From Coleophoma eucalyptorum (lineage: Eukaryota; Ascomycota; Leotiomycetes; Helotiales; Dermateaceae): a stretch of 64,000 nucleotides of DNA. Positions 35,125 through 45,991 of this stretch are shown in pieces. Location of the stretch: the NCBI GenBank assembly GCA_026120035.1, contig JALRME010000016.1, forward strand, positions 806,001-870,000. The letters are read 5' to 3'. A model generated the notes under the pieces. It was given only the letters and a program-made list of their open reading frames with translations, had not been told where the DNA came from and ran no database searches. The position numbers were made by a program, and so were the translations under genes. Position 1 is the first letter of the stretch; each line of letters starts with the position of its first letter.

Positions 35125-36576
35125 CCTGCATATCGTCAACCATGAGTTTTCAGAGTGGGGTTGTGTTGTACATATTTTTATTTCTTTTCATTCTTTTGCT
35201 TTACGATAGACTCGGAAAGCGTGGTACGTCGGTCAGGGATTGCGGGATTCTGTTGTTGTATTGCGTCCTTCTACAAAAGAACTCAATGCGGAGTCAGTCT
35301 CGTTGCTTTGCAGCATTCTCGTTTGTATCATACCACGACATTTTCTTTGCTTTTTTTCCGAAACATTTTCGACGACCACCAATGAGGATCATAGATCGCA
35401 ACAGCGGCGGCACAAAAGTCGGGAGGTTGAATTTATCGATTCGATACGATGACTGAACGGAAGGGGCGTATAGGCGTTTGGAAAGATGCCAGTTTATTTC
35501 AAATCTGGCTCTTTCTTTTTGGGGATTGGAGTTGTCCTTTGTAAGGCAATTTGCAGAGTTTATTCTGCTAATTTGCGGCTAGCCGGGATGTTCGACGCAG
35601 GAAGAGAATTGGCGTCTTGCTATGGCTATACTACCATGCTCATGTCACGGTGCGACAGATATGTGTTTGGGGATTCTTGTGGATGGCGTTGGACGCGTTC
35701 GCAGGAGGTTGATCCAAGCATTTTGGTGATGGATGATCTTTTTCAACAGCAAGTCATGTTTACCACGACACACGAATATTATGAGGTGCAGATATTTGCA
35801 ACGGGCAGACGGACCGTCTCTGAATACAGACAATAAGCTGGTTACCTTTTTGCACTCTTGGAAGCAAACTGGCCTGACAGTGGAGGTTGTGGGGATGGCA
35901 TCAAGAAAAAAACAAATATTAAAAAACTTGGGGAGGGGTTCGAGATGGTTACATGGTTCGTATCGGGATTTGGCTCGTTCGTTATGGACTTTCTTCGCCT
36001 AGATCAATACAATATCTTCTCTCCACGTTGTCTTTCCTCAGATCTGACCTATGGCGACTAATTAGCATCGTAAGCTGCTCGTTAAAAGAACGCTACCTCC
36101 CTCACTCTGTGGTATTATTTTGGCCCAGCGAGTTTTTGCCATACAGATTAACCTTGCAATATGAAGTTATTTCCTTAAAATCCGCAACGGAATATTAAAG
36201 ATCACTCTTGAGTACGGGGCTTAGTTTGGCTCAACCTCAGGGTCTTTATACCCCCTGGTTCAATTTTTGTAATACTTGCTGCCTGGCATGCGCTACAATG
36301 CCTCTGCTACGGCTTTTCTCCAGTAACAGAATCATAATCAAGCAGGGTCTTCACCCGTTTCTGACATCCCCATGTTCCCTGAGAGTCAACTGCCGGTACT
36401 CGGCGATTCAATACTTTCCCTCCTTTACTTTTTAGTGCTTTCTCATCACACAAGAGCACACCGTTGTTAGTGAGAGTCCTTCGTGAGCAGGCGTTCCGCA
36501 CTGCTCCTAGCAACCGCCCCGTCCTCACCCTTCCATAGTGCAACAGAAGAAGCATATCATCATTTTCTTGTGAGGG
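35125..36576. other. Gene-poor interval after dhh1
   Basis: The first part is the dhh1 3'UTR. The rest has only short frames on both strands without recognisable similarity. No RNA gene or intact mobile element is seen. Confidence 0.5.
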
Positions 36577-37369
36577 CAAGCCGCTGGCAAAGGTCTGCCC
36601 AGAGTATAACTAACACTAGATATAGTGCACCTTTACTTTACTCTGACCCGGTCCCGTAACATCTTTCTATTGCGCTAGGCTGCCTAAGTTGATGACGTGC
36701 AACCAAGAATATATCTTCGTTTCGCAGCTCGCACTAGCCACATAATCTGCTGCCTAAAACTGGGTTCCTTAAGGTGCGATGTGCAACAAGAAATGCACTG
36801 CCTAGACTACGACGTGCAACAAGAAATGCGCTGCTTAAGCTACGATGTGCAACAGAGAGTATATCTTCAGTTCGTTGCACTCCGTACTGGCCTCGTGATA
36901 TGCTGCCTAAATCGCTCCAGTTGGGGGACGAGATGCAACAAGAAATGCCCAGCACAACTTACGATATGCAACGAACAGTATATGCTCTCTTTACTGGTCA
37001 CTCTCTGCACTGCCCTCATGGTGCGCTGCGCTGTCCAAGATACGATGTACAGCGAAGAGTGTACCTTTACTCCGTTATACACCATCCTATCCCTGTGATA
37101 TTGTAATCTATTACACTGCCTAAGGTGTAATATCTAGGGAAGAGTATATCGTTGTTCTTGCTGCAAGCCGCTAACAGGGTTCTGCCTGGAGTGTAATTGC
37201 TCCTAGTTAGAGTAGATCTCCACTTTGTCGTATTCCACGCCATCCTAGTAAAGCGCTGTCTAAAGCTACGATATGCAACGAAGAGTAAGTATATCTTCAC
37301 TCTGCTGCACTTTGCACGACCCTTGTGATGTCATGATAGGCTCTGCTGCCTAAGCTACGATGTGCAACG
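36577..37369 (+). repeat. Degenerate tandem repeat with 33-bp period
   Basis: Nine copies of a core close to TACGATGTGCAAC start at 36691, 36775, 36808, 36841, 36927, 36960, 37041, 37267 and 37356. Three neighbours are exactly 33 bp apart, and another pair also 33 bp. Copies are often preceded by CTGCCTAAG and followed by AAGAAATG or by AGAGTATATCTTC. A second-order duplication is visible: a segment beginning CAAGCCGCT at 36577 recurs at 37164 (offset 587), and later parts recur with offset 576. Many differences between copies are transitions, as expected after RIP, though this was not quantified. The 33-nt period keeps frames open through the block, but I do not regard them as coding. Confidence 0.75.
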
Positions 37370-39862
37370 AAGAGCTTATTTTCTCAATTTCGTTGCACCG
37401 AGGATCCCGTCGCTTAGTTGATCTGGAAAGGCTAACTAACTACCTGGCTGTCTTCGAGCTTCTGTATTTCTGAAAAGAGTAAGCTCTCGTGTTTGGATGT
37501 CTGGCTATTTGTTCGACTGAGACACTTATGTTTCTTGCATGCCTCTCATCCAGCGATGAATCTCCCCAGCCGCAGCCAAGCTCTTAGTGTGAGTTCCCCA
37601 TCGTGAGATTCCAGATTTCTCTACAGAGACAAATATCACATTAACGTAACAGCACTGTTTAATTCCCTTGAGCCTCTATCCTTTGGAGGAGGTATATCGA
37701 ATCGAAGTTCCATACAGGTCAATGTAGTTTCTGAGAAGTTTATATGCTGTGCCAAGCGAGCCGGCCTTCTCGATATTACTTACTGGAGCGAACCACTATG
37801 ACGCATAGTCGAACGACAGATACAGAAAGCAGAGGGATTTTAAGTTTTATTATAGTAGCTCGAGGATTTTAACATAATGGGGAATTTTTAATCGTGATAG
37901 ATATTAGCTGTCATCCATCTTGTAGTTCAAGCTTGGACTGCAACAACAACAACAGCAACTGATATTCGTAGATGGGGACGTCGCAGCCCCACACAACCTC
38001 AAGCCCAGCGATCCAGATACACGCCCGAAAAACCCCCCTTCATTTTATTGCACAGTCAAGAGATTTACCAATGAACGTCCGGACAAGATGCCGAGAGTTT
38101 CGATAGATTTGGCCTTGGGATGTAGATAATGGCGTTGCAAACTGTTCGTCACCGAACCACCCCCCCCCCCCACCTCGTTCCCTGAAATTAGTTGCGCGCA
38201 TTGTCAGCTGAAGTATTTCCTTTTCCTTTTCTTTATGGGCAAGGGGTCTATAGTCAGTCTAGACTTGGAGTCGTACGAGAAGGAGGTCAGAGAGGCTGGT
38301 CTTCCATGAACCATCCAAACGCGCCTTGTCTCAATAACAGGTCTACCATATGGAAGAGATTGTATCACTTGGACCAGCATGAAACCCACAGTGGCTAGCC
38401 TGTACAGAGCAGTGAAGGAGGAAGGAGCTCAGGGTGATACTGGCAATACCTCAAGCTGAAATTTACGGTAGAAAGCGTCTTGATCTGCTCGTCCGCGGCT
38501 CCCGAGCCAAGGGAAGAGGAAGGGGGGCACGTTTGTTGGATGTGGTGTGGTCGAGGCGGGGATTATGCATCATGCACACGGATAAGGTGGATGGATACAC
38601 AGCCAAAAAAAAAAGAAAAAAAAAGGAAAGAAACGAAACTACGGTCGCAGTTCATCTGAAGCCTTTTGAGACTCGTGGTCGGATTGCTTTGGTTTCGCAG
38701 CAAGAGGTGGGAAGAAGAGGATCTGGCTCACACTGTTACGGGAGGTGTTACAGTCAAGACATGACCCGTAAGCCTCCTCCTCGTGGCTTTGCCCAGCAAG
38801 CAGCAACGCAGGAAGGCCGATGACCAAAGAAAGGGCCGGGCCGAGCAGGAATCCACGGCTACTACTCACTCACGCGTTAACTCGTTAGGGTCCAGTCCAA
38901 GGATCCAAGGACAGTACAGAACACGTCCCCCGTCTTCCCCTCCCTGGCCTGGCCTCGCCTTGCCTGCCGACCGGTCTTCATTCCTTCCTTCCTTCCATCA
39001 TCCTTCTTCTATTAATCAATCTGATCAATCAACCCCATCATCTCCAGCTCTCTCTCCCCCTTGCGTCGTCTAGGGATTTCCTCTGGCCCTCCTCTTCCTT
39101 CGATGATGACATGTCCCGCCCCCGACGTCAACGCTGCAGCTGGCACATGGGGGTTTCTCTCTTCTTGTTGTTGTTGTTGTTGTTGTTGTTGTTGGTGGTG
39201 GTGGTGATGGTGGTGATGGTGTCTCACTGCTACGGCTACTGCTACTGCCACTGCTACCGCTCCGACTGTACACGTGAAGATAAAGGGATGCTTGCTTGCT
39301 TGCTTGCTTGATTGCATGCACGCCCGCATATGCAGCTTCGATGCATGCCCTTTCTTACCGCATATCCTTTGGTACAGCCCATGTACAGCCCATGTACACC
39401 ATTGCAGAGCGGTGTAGATGCTCGCCGTTACGTACGATGTCGGTGACTTTTTTGTGACAACCTCGTGCTCGTGGGTAATTTCATCTGCGCATCCTTGAGG
39501 TTTTGCCTTTGGCTTTGCCCTTTTGCTTCTTTTGATGACCAATGTTCGTACGGGCGACGCTCCAGAAGGGGTCAAGACTGCGAGTTTCATTTGTTTGCTG
39601 CCCAACTTGCCCTTCTACCTAACCTGACTCGTTTCCGAAAGACCGCCCAAAGGTTAAAATAGCTTGTTCGCGTGCCTCCTTTCCCCTTCTCCAGACGAGA
39701 CCACGCTCAGTTGAACTGCCCTCGAGCTACCTACCACCCCGTGGTCTCCTAGGTCTGCCTGCCCAAATAGTCTCAACCTCCACGAGGTCTCAGCATCTTC
39801 AGAACACCCCTCCCCCCTCCTCCCCCCGATTCACCACAGCCCTGGGACGCTGACATCGAATC
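37370..39862. other. Gene-poor interval before LST7
   Basis: No supported gene is present. A run of 12 C lies at 38160-38171. The segment 38890-39860 is pyrimidine-rich and is probably the promoter and leader of LST7. A 197-codon minus-strand frame at 39012-39605 reads mostly through simple repeats, giving His and Gln runs, and is not accepted as a gene. Confidence 0.5.
39164..39220 (+). repeat. TTG/GTG microsatellite
   Basis: Repeated TTG triplets merge into GTG and GATGGTG repeats. On the minus strand this encodes Gln and His runs in an otherwise unsupported frame. A CTTG repeat follows at about 39291-39310. Confidence 0.8.
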
Positions 39863-41447
39863 ATGACTTCCATTGTAAGACTCGCTTTTCCTATCTATCT
39901 ATCTGCCTGCTTTGGTCGCACGTTCTGCCCCACCACGAACACGCTGCGTGCCTCATGCGCCATGATCGCGCAATATCCACGGCTTCTTAAGCCGTTATGC
40001 GATCTTGTACTGACGGCTAATGCGTGTGTGTGTGTGTGTATAGCTCTGTCTCGCACATTTCTGTGAGACCCATGGCCCCACGCCACTGATGGTCACCGAA
40101 GGCCAACCCGTAGGCTGTGAGACCTGCTTCGACGAGGACAACAGCTTCAGCAGGAGGCGACCAAGTACCGGCTCAGCGACGGTACAATCATCCCAAGAAC
40201 TACGAAGCACAGCCAAGGGGGCCGCCGACCGAGCCCGATCCTCATCGGCCGACAAGGAGAACCGACTACAAAGCACACCGTCAAAAGAAAACCATGCGAA
40301 TCTCCCCGGAACCCCGCCAGCTGTCGAGACCCCCCCCGAGAGCCCCAGAGTATTTGCGCTGCAGAGTTCGCAGAAGGCGAATAGTGGCCGACGGGACTCG
40401 AGTTTCCGCAAGACGTATGACGAAAATGACCAGAAGCGCGCAATCCCGTGCGACAACTGCGCCCTCACCCTGCCAAAGAAGACGAAGACGAGTGAAGGCA
40501 ATGCAAAGATGGGAAGAGTAGACAGCCAACCTATTCTGCGAACCAGAGTCCCATATGAGAGAGTTACTTCACCCGGACCACGAAGCTCAGAGATTTCCCC
40601 TCCCAAGTCTGCGACTTCCGACTCCAGCGATAGCGACGAAGCAGTAAGCTCTAAGGCAACACGGAGACCCTCACGCGGTATTACCAGGACTGCAACTTCC
40701 TCCAGCAGTTCTTCCTTCTCATCGGTCACTCACGAGCACAATATGGAATACATCTCAACCCACGAGCCACTCTCTCCGGCCTCATTCTCAATCATCCGCC
40801 AGTCTTGCCTGCGTACCCTATCATGCGAGACCCTCCCACCATCCAGCAATCCTACATCCGCCGTATCTAGCCCGACTTCACCGGTTGTCAACAACCCATT
40901 TTCCAGCGGTCCTTCAGCACCGAGCACTTCCTCTGGTGGCCCGATCTTGTTCGGTGACCCACTTGCTGGTTATACAACAGCCTACATTTTCCGCATCCCT
41001 GATCCAACCTCCCGTGGCCGACGACGTGTCTATGCATTCATGGCACTCTCAACGCACCGCGAGCAACTGGCCGTTAAAGCCTTCTCGCACCTCTCAAACG
41101 CCTTCCGAAATCTCGCCCAATGGATTACCGACCTAGCAGCGCGAGAACTTGAGCGCATCCAGAACAATTACCCAAACCAATCGCACCCGTCCCACAACTC
41201 CTCTGCACAGTCCTCCTTCTCGACAAACTCTCTCAACTACCCATCAGTTAACGGTGGTAGTAGTAATACCTCCTACCATACACCTACTTCCTCGTTCCTC
41301 TCTAGCCGGAGTAATGCAAGTAGTTACATGGGCAGCCGTGGCAAGGGCCTTGCGGAGCTGGTCGGTCTGCCAGATTTCTTCTTTGAACTGCATAAGCGGT
41401 TTGTCATGTTGTTGGTGGAGTTGGGACTTTTGCTCAATCATCCTTGA
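39863..41447 (+). CDS. lst7: Folliculin/LST7 homologue (longin-domain protein)
   Basis: Exons are 39863-39874 and 40044-41447, separated by a 169-nt intron that contains a GT repeat, giving 471 residues. The opening MTSILCLAHFCETHGPTPL followed by VTEG and CETC is the conserved folliculin/SMCR8 N-terminal pattern. The rest of the longin-type fold is split by a long Ser-rich disordered insertion (about 60-215). It resumes with MEYISTHEPLSPASFSIIRQSCLRTLSCE, then GYTTAYIFRIPDPTSRGRRR and a helical end. In yeast, Lst7 with Lst4 acts as a GAP for Gtr2 and signals amino-acid status to TORC1 at the vacuole. The C-terminal DENN half of animal folliculin is absent, as in yeast. Confidence 0.82.
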
Positions 41448-42376
41448 AGAACCAAGACGGGAAATAAATACCATGAGACAGAGAGGCGCCATCAGACGGA
41501 TAGACAACAAAATCGAAAGGAAACCAAAGGCATGAGGAGACGAGGCGTGTAAAATTAACATGTACAATTTTCTGGGCAACAGGCAATGGGAATGGAGTCA
41601 GGAAAGGACAAAATATTTAATGAATGTAACGGACTGGAATGGGATAGGACGACGCAGGCGTAATGATGTAATGACGGGGAGGGGAGAAGATACAACGGAT
41701 GCTGTAACAAGCCAGTCCAGTCCAGGCCAGGACAGGACAAGAGCCGGGCTGGTATGAGAAATAGGGAAACGGGGTTGCCTGCGGGAATACAAGCAAGTGG
41801 GTGTGAATTTAGGGTTGTGTACTATGTACTATGTACGTTTTTAGCGTTTCGGCCCTTTCAGCGTTTCTTCTCTTAGCTGTTGTTGCTCTTTGTTTTGGGG
41901 TGGATTGGGTTTGGGTTGCGGGAAAGGGGGGGGTTCATTTGTTGTTGTTTTCAAGCGCTCCGAGATACCAGATACCAGATACCAATATGTGCGGGTCAGA
42001 TAGCTTGTATGAAATACAAAAAGTTCAGATGCAAGACTGGCTTTTCAGCCACCGACTGCTATCATCACTCTTTCTTCTTTGTTGCTTACTAGGTGGCTGT
42101 TTGCAAGTAAAAGGTCTCACTCAGGTCATGCAAGTAAGGCCTAATATCTGGTTTGATACAGCATCAGGCCATTTTTCGATTCTGAATCTATAGTTGCCCT
42201 CATAATTGTGATTCTGGTGGTACAGATGAGAAGAACGAAAAGGTTGGTCCTTTCCATTCTTGATTGAGATCGAAAACATCTCTCGTCTTATGCAATGATT
42301 ACCCCATTCAACCTTTCCATACACACCCCGAAGCGCCGTATGCCCTGCCATAATACAGCCAAATCTCGTTCGTTCC
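41448..42376. other. Convergent intergenic region
   Basis: This lies between the LST7 and RPT3 stop codons. It contains short direct repeats (CCAGTCCAGTCCAGG near 41710; GATACCA repeated near 41966). No gene is supported. Confidence 0.5.
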
Positions 42377-43844
42377 CTACTTGTAGAAATCAAACTTGTC
42401 GGCCTGAGAATATGTTAGTTACTGGGGTTAGCTAGATGGGAAGGAAAAATATCATACCTCTTGTGCCCCCTTCACTTGGCTAGAATAGGCGTCCTCGAGA
42501 TCCGATTGGATGATGTTATACCTGTTCTTTCGCACTGCTCTTAAGCCTGCCTCCTGCATAATCGCCGCAATTATAGCTCCACTCAAGGGGTCATTTCTGA
42601 CAATCAAGCTGTCAAGGTCGACTTCAGGAGATAACGACATTCGTGATGCAATGGTTGTGAAAATCAACCGCCTCTCTCTTCGGTCTCGGAGGTTGGGGAA
42701 CTCAATCTTTCTGTCAAGACGACCTGGTCGGAGAAGAGCTGGATCCAAGGTATCAGCTCGGTTCGTGGCCATGATGACCTTGACATTTGAGGTTTGGTCA
42801 AACCCGTCCATTTGGTTGAGGAGCTCCAAAAGAATACGCTGAACTTCTCTGTCGGCTCCTGTTTGAGCATCGAAACGTTTGGTGGCGATGGCATCAATCT
42901 CATCAATGAAGATGATGGCGGGAGAGTTTTCTCTTGCCATACGGAAAACATCCCGAACCATACGAGGACCTTCTCCGAGATATTTCTGTACAAACTCAGA
43001 ACCAACAACACGGATGAAGTTCGCCGTTGTTGAGTTTGCAACTGCCTTAACTAGCATAGTCTTGCCAGTTCCGGGAGGGCCATAAAGCAAGACACCTCGC
43101 GGTGGGTCGATACCAATCTGCTTGTAAAGATCGAAATGCGTCAGAGGTAGCTCGACGGCTTCTCTAATCTCCTGTTTTTGCATGTCCAAACCTCCCACAT
43201 CTGCATAAGTAACATCCGGTTTCTCGTGAGCTCCAAGCATAGCAATAGATGAATCGGCCTCGGGTGGTAGGATGTCGACAAGAGAGTTTGAGTGACGGTG
43301 AAGCGCCACGGAAGATGAAGGCTTCAGCTTTTCGCGGTCGAGTGTAGAGAGTATTCGGACAACATAGTTAGATCCTGTCGATGACTGGACAATGCCAGTA
43401 CTAATGGTATAGTCAGTGATAAGCCTTGATACTAACTTGGACTCTCATACTTTTGATCGATAGCTTCCATAAACTGCCCAATGACTAACGGTACACTTTG
43501 AATGCGCTTGATTTCTTCTTGTGCTCTGACTAGCTCTCTCTTCAGACTCCTGCAAGGTGTTAGATCTGCAGATACCTGACACACTGTTGTGCATAGCATA
43601 CCGTTGCTCATCCTTGATGTATTCCTCCTGCAATTGAATGTACCTTAAACGTTGAGTCAATACAAAGTATCGCCGAGACAGTGTCCAGTGCTTACTCTAA
43701 GTGCCGTTGCAGCTTCTTCAATGTAGAGTATTCATCGCTGCCGTCCGTTCCTAGTCCCTCCAAAGAGTCTATGTTCGGTATTGACGATGGCATCTGTTTA
43801 GGCTGAGGCAAACCAGGTGCGGTCTCTACCATCGCGTCCGCCAT
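42377..43844 (-). CDS. rpt3: 26S proteasome regulatory ATPase RPT3
   Basis: Minus-strand exons are 43844-43696, 43643-43602, 43549-43451, 43400-42458 and 42403-42377, giving 419 residues. An N-terminal coiled coil ([14 protein letters not shown], then [14 protein letters not shown]) precedes the OB domain, with PLVIGQF...DQNTGIV and [16 protein letters not shown]. The AAA domain has Walker A GPPGTGKT, Walker [12 protein letters not shown] and the Arg-finger region [15 protein letters not shown]. The C-terminus FDFYK carries the HbYX-type motif (FYK) that docks into the alpha ring of the 20S core. Rpt3 unfolds substrates in the 19S base. The last exon is only 27 nt, yet encodes this docking tail. 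Confidence 0.96.
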
Positions 43845-44265
43845 TATGAAAATCGATGAGTCGAGGTGGTTGTGAGTCGAAGAATCAGGGATAGAAGACC
43901 AGTGATGCAGGGAAACTCAGGCTTTGTAGGAGATGTTGATGGGAATGGTGTAAGGCAGGAGGTTGAAGACGTAGACCAGAGAGCCTCGCGTGGAAGCTCT
44001 ACGGTACCTTACTCGTGATCTGTGCCTGAAATCACAGGCAACCTTGTCCTGTCGCTCGTCTGCCTTACAGTGCGGTGTTGCACCAATGTTCGGGCCGTAC
44101 GCTGTACGCTACATCATTCACCGAACAGTCACCGTCCGTCCTTTACAACTACAACTACAGCAATCACGACAACCTACAGCCAAACTTGACAGCTGTTCCC
44201 TGAGAATAGGGACCATATACGATACCCCACTCTCAAACTCTTTCCAATGTTCTAACTTCATCATT
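43845..44265. promoter_or_regulatory. Divergent promoter of RPT3 and a small gene
   Basis: 421 bases separate the two start codons. The part from 44086 is open in the frame of the small gene and could extend its N-terminus. No proteasome-type control element was identified with confidence. Confidence 0.4.
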
Positions 44266-44920
44266 ATGTCTTCGTCTATCGCTATCCCTACAAGAACCAC
44301 TTATGGAGAGAGCAGCAAGGCTCCGAGCTCCAGTTCATCGTCTACCTACTCAAGCTCTCCACGATCTCCACAAGACACTGCGTCTTCCCCTCGTTCACCA
44401 AACGTTCGATATGGTCATGATCGGAGACCAAGTCTATTAAGTAAGTTATATCACTCTTCAAAAACTGTTATCGCCACATCGAAGTTCTGGCCTAGAGTTG
44501 TCTCATACAGGGCCTCGCTGGCGACATGACCTCCCTAGCACTTGAACAACGCTAACTTGCACGATTCAGGCTCCTCATTCTCAAAGCAAGAGCACACTGT
44601 CATCAATATTGGTGACCCCGACGGAACTCCTCGTTTGGTAAGTTTATCTCGAGCCTTTCTTCCCGGGAAACAAGACTGTCGCAGCTTCCTAACTTCACTA
44701 CTCCAGATCACTTGCGTTCGATCGTCCCAAGGCTTTGACTGGAACCCAGGTACGTTCCGCTTCATCCGTGCTGGAACTCAACATCGTGCTAACTCTACTA
44801 CAAGAAATCTTTCTGCCTTCATACGTCGAGTGCGACTTTGAATCACTGGAACGCAAACGCGAGCCAGTCCATGAGATCACCCTTAGCGACGACGAGATCA
44901 AGAATATGTTTCCACAATAA
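44266..44920 (+). CDS. Small fungal protein of unknown function
   Basis: Exons are 44266-44440, 44570-44637, 44707-44749 and 44805-44920, giving 133 residues. All joins keep frame, with GTAAGT/GTACGT donors. The first 55 residues are Ser/Pro-rich and likely disordered. The second part is ordered and more conserved-looking: QEHTVINIGDPDGTPRL, CVRSSQGFDWNPEIFLPSY, then a charged end with ITLSDDEIKNMFPQ. I do not recognise a named family. An in-frame ATG at 44086 would add 60 residues with a basic, hydrophobic N-terminus. The shorter start is preferred because the upstream part is unlike the rest. Confidence 0.7.
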
Positions 44921-45991
44921 GTCGTATATCTCTACACCCTCCCTGTATGGTACATAGGGAATACGGAGGAGCACAATACATGGGGCGCTGGGTCAATTCT
45001 GGGACATTATGCTGGGGTCATTTGGAGCACGGGGGACTGGTCTTTCACCGTACGACTAGATGATGAGGCAATGAGGGATGATGGACGATGGAACAGAACG
45101 GCGTTTTGGGGATCTCATCATTGTTTCTCGGTGTCAGCGCAGGATTGGAGGAGTAATTTGCGCATCATTTCGTACTTTGAATAGGATACACATTTCAACA
45201 GACCCAAGAGTTGATCGGATCGGCTGGCTGAGTTTCAGGGCCCGTGATTATCGTTATAGCACCGTGGCTTACCCATAGACTATTTTGTCCATGTTTTACA
45301 TATTCTGCTCTAGATTTGATTCTACACCTCGAGCTTCTCCACCGAGCCCTCGATAATCTCAAGACCTGATCTTCTACCTGTCAAGGTACGTGATCTGCAG
45401 CAGAGGGACGCAGGGCGTGCTCGGAGATGTGCTGGCCGTTTCTAACAGGTCATATGAAGTCCGACGCCCCGCAAATTACAAGAACGACAGCTGGGCACGT
45501 AGTAATAGCTGAAGAGAGAGAGAGAGGAGATCGCCTTGAGTGAGGCTGGGCTGGGCTGGGCTGGGCTCATGCTTGCATTGAAACATGCTATCCTATGGGA
45601 GGCAAGCCTTAAGCGCGAACTCAACGTGGAGCGTGCTGTTTCACGCTCTCGTGCCTTTCGATTATTTCTTTTTGTTTGTGATTTCTTTGTTTGTTTATCT
45701 ATTTACAATACGGTACCTTGAACGGCTGGTCTACATTTTACCCGTCCGTTTGTGTACCGTGTGGAAAGGTAAATAATAGCGAATGTACTAAATACAGGAA
45801 CATTTGAGCTCAAATGGACTCCCGGAATGCGTCGCTCGCCCCACCTCCTCCACCAACTCCACCTCACGATGCTGATAAGCTACTGCTGTTGGTAAGGTTG
45901 CCGCGATAAGAAAGTACCTCGCTAAATCCAGTCAAGTCAAAATTTCGTAACATCATTAATTCACACCCCTCTCGTCTTGTTTTGCCTTCTA
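44921..45991. other. Intergenic region
   Basis: This is a convergent region before the transcription factor's stop codon. It contains a short GCTGGG tandem repeat at 45545-45568 and a GA repeat near 45513. No gene is supported. Confidence 0.5.

Noticed and set aside
36697..37106. Overlapping open frames through the 33-bp repeat (110-133 codons)
   Set aside because: The period is a multiple of three, so frames stay open by repetition. The products are low-complexity and the core is degenerate. No start context or splice structure supports a gene.
38160..38171. Run of 12 C as a possible assembly artefact or structural element
   Set aside because: Homopolymer runs of this length occur by slippage, and nothing around it suggests a functional element.
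38434..38823. 129-codon plus-strand frame
   Set aside because: Basic low-complexity product with Lys runs from an A-rich tract; no similarity and no supporting signals.
39012..39605. 197-codon minus-strand frame
   Set aside because: It reads through TTG/GTG microsatellites, giving His and Gln runs, and overlaps the likely LST7 leader. No recognisable domain.
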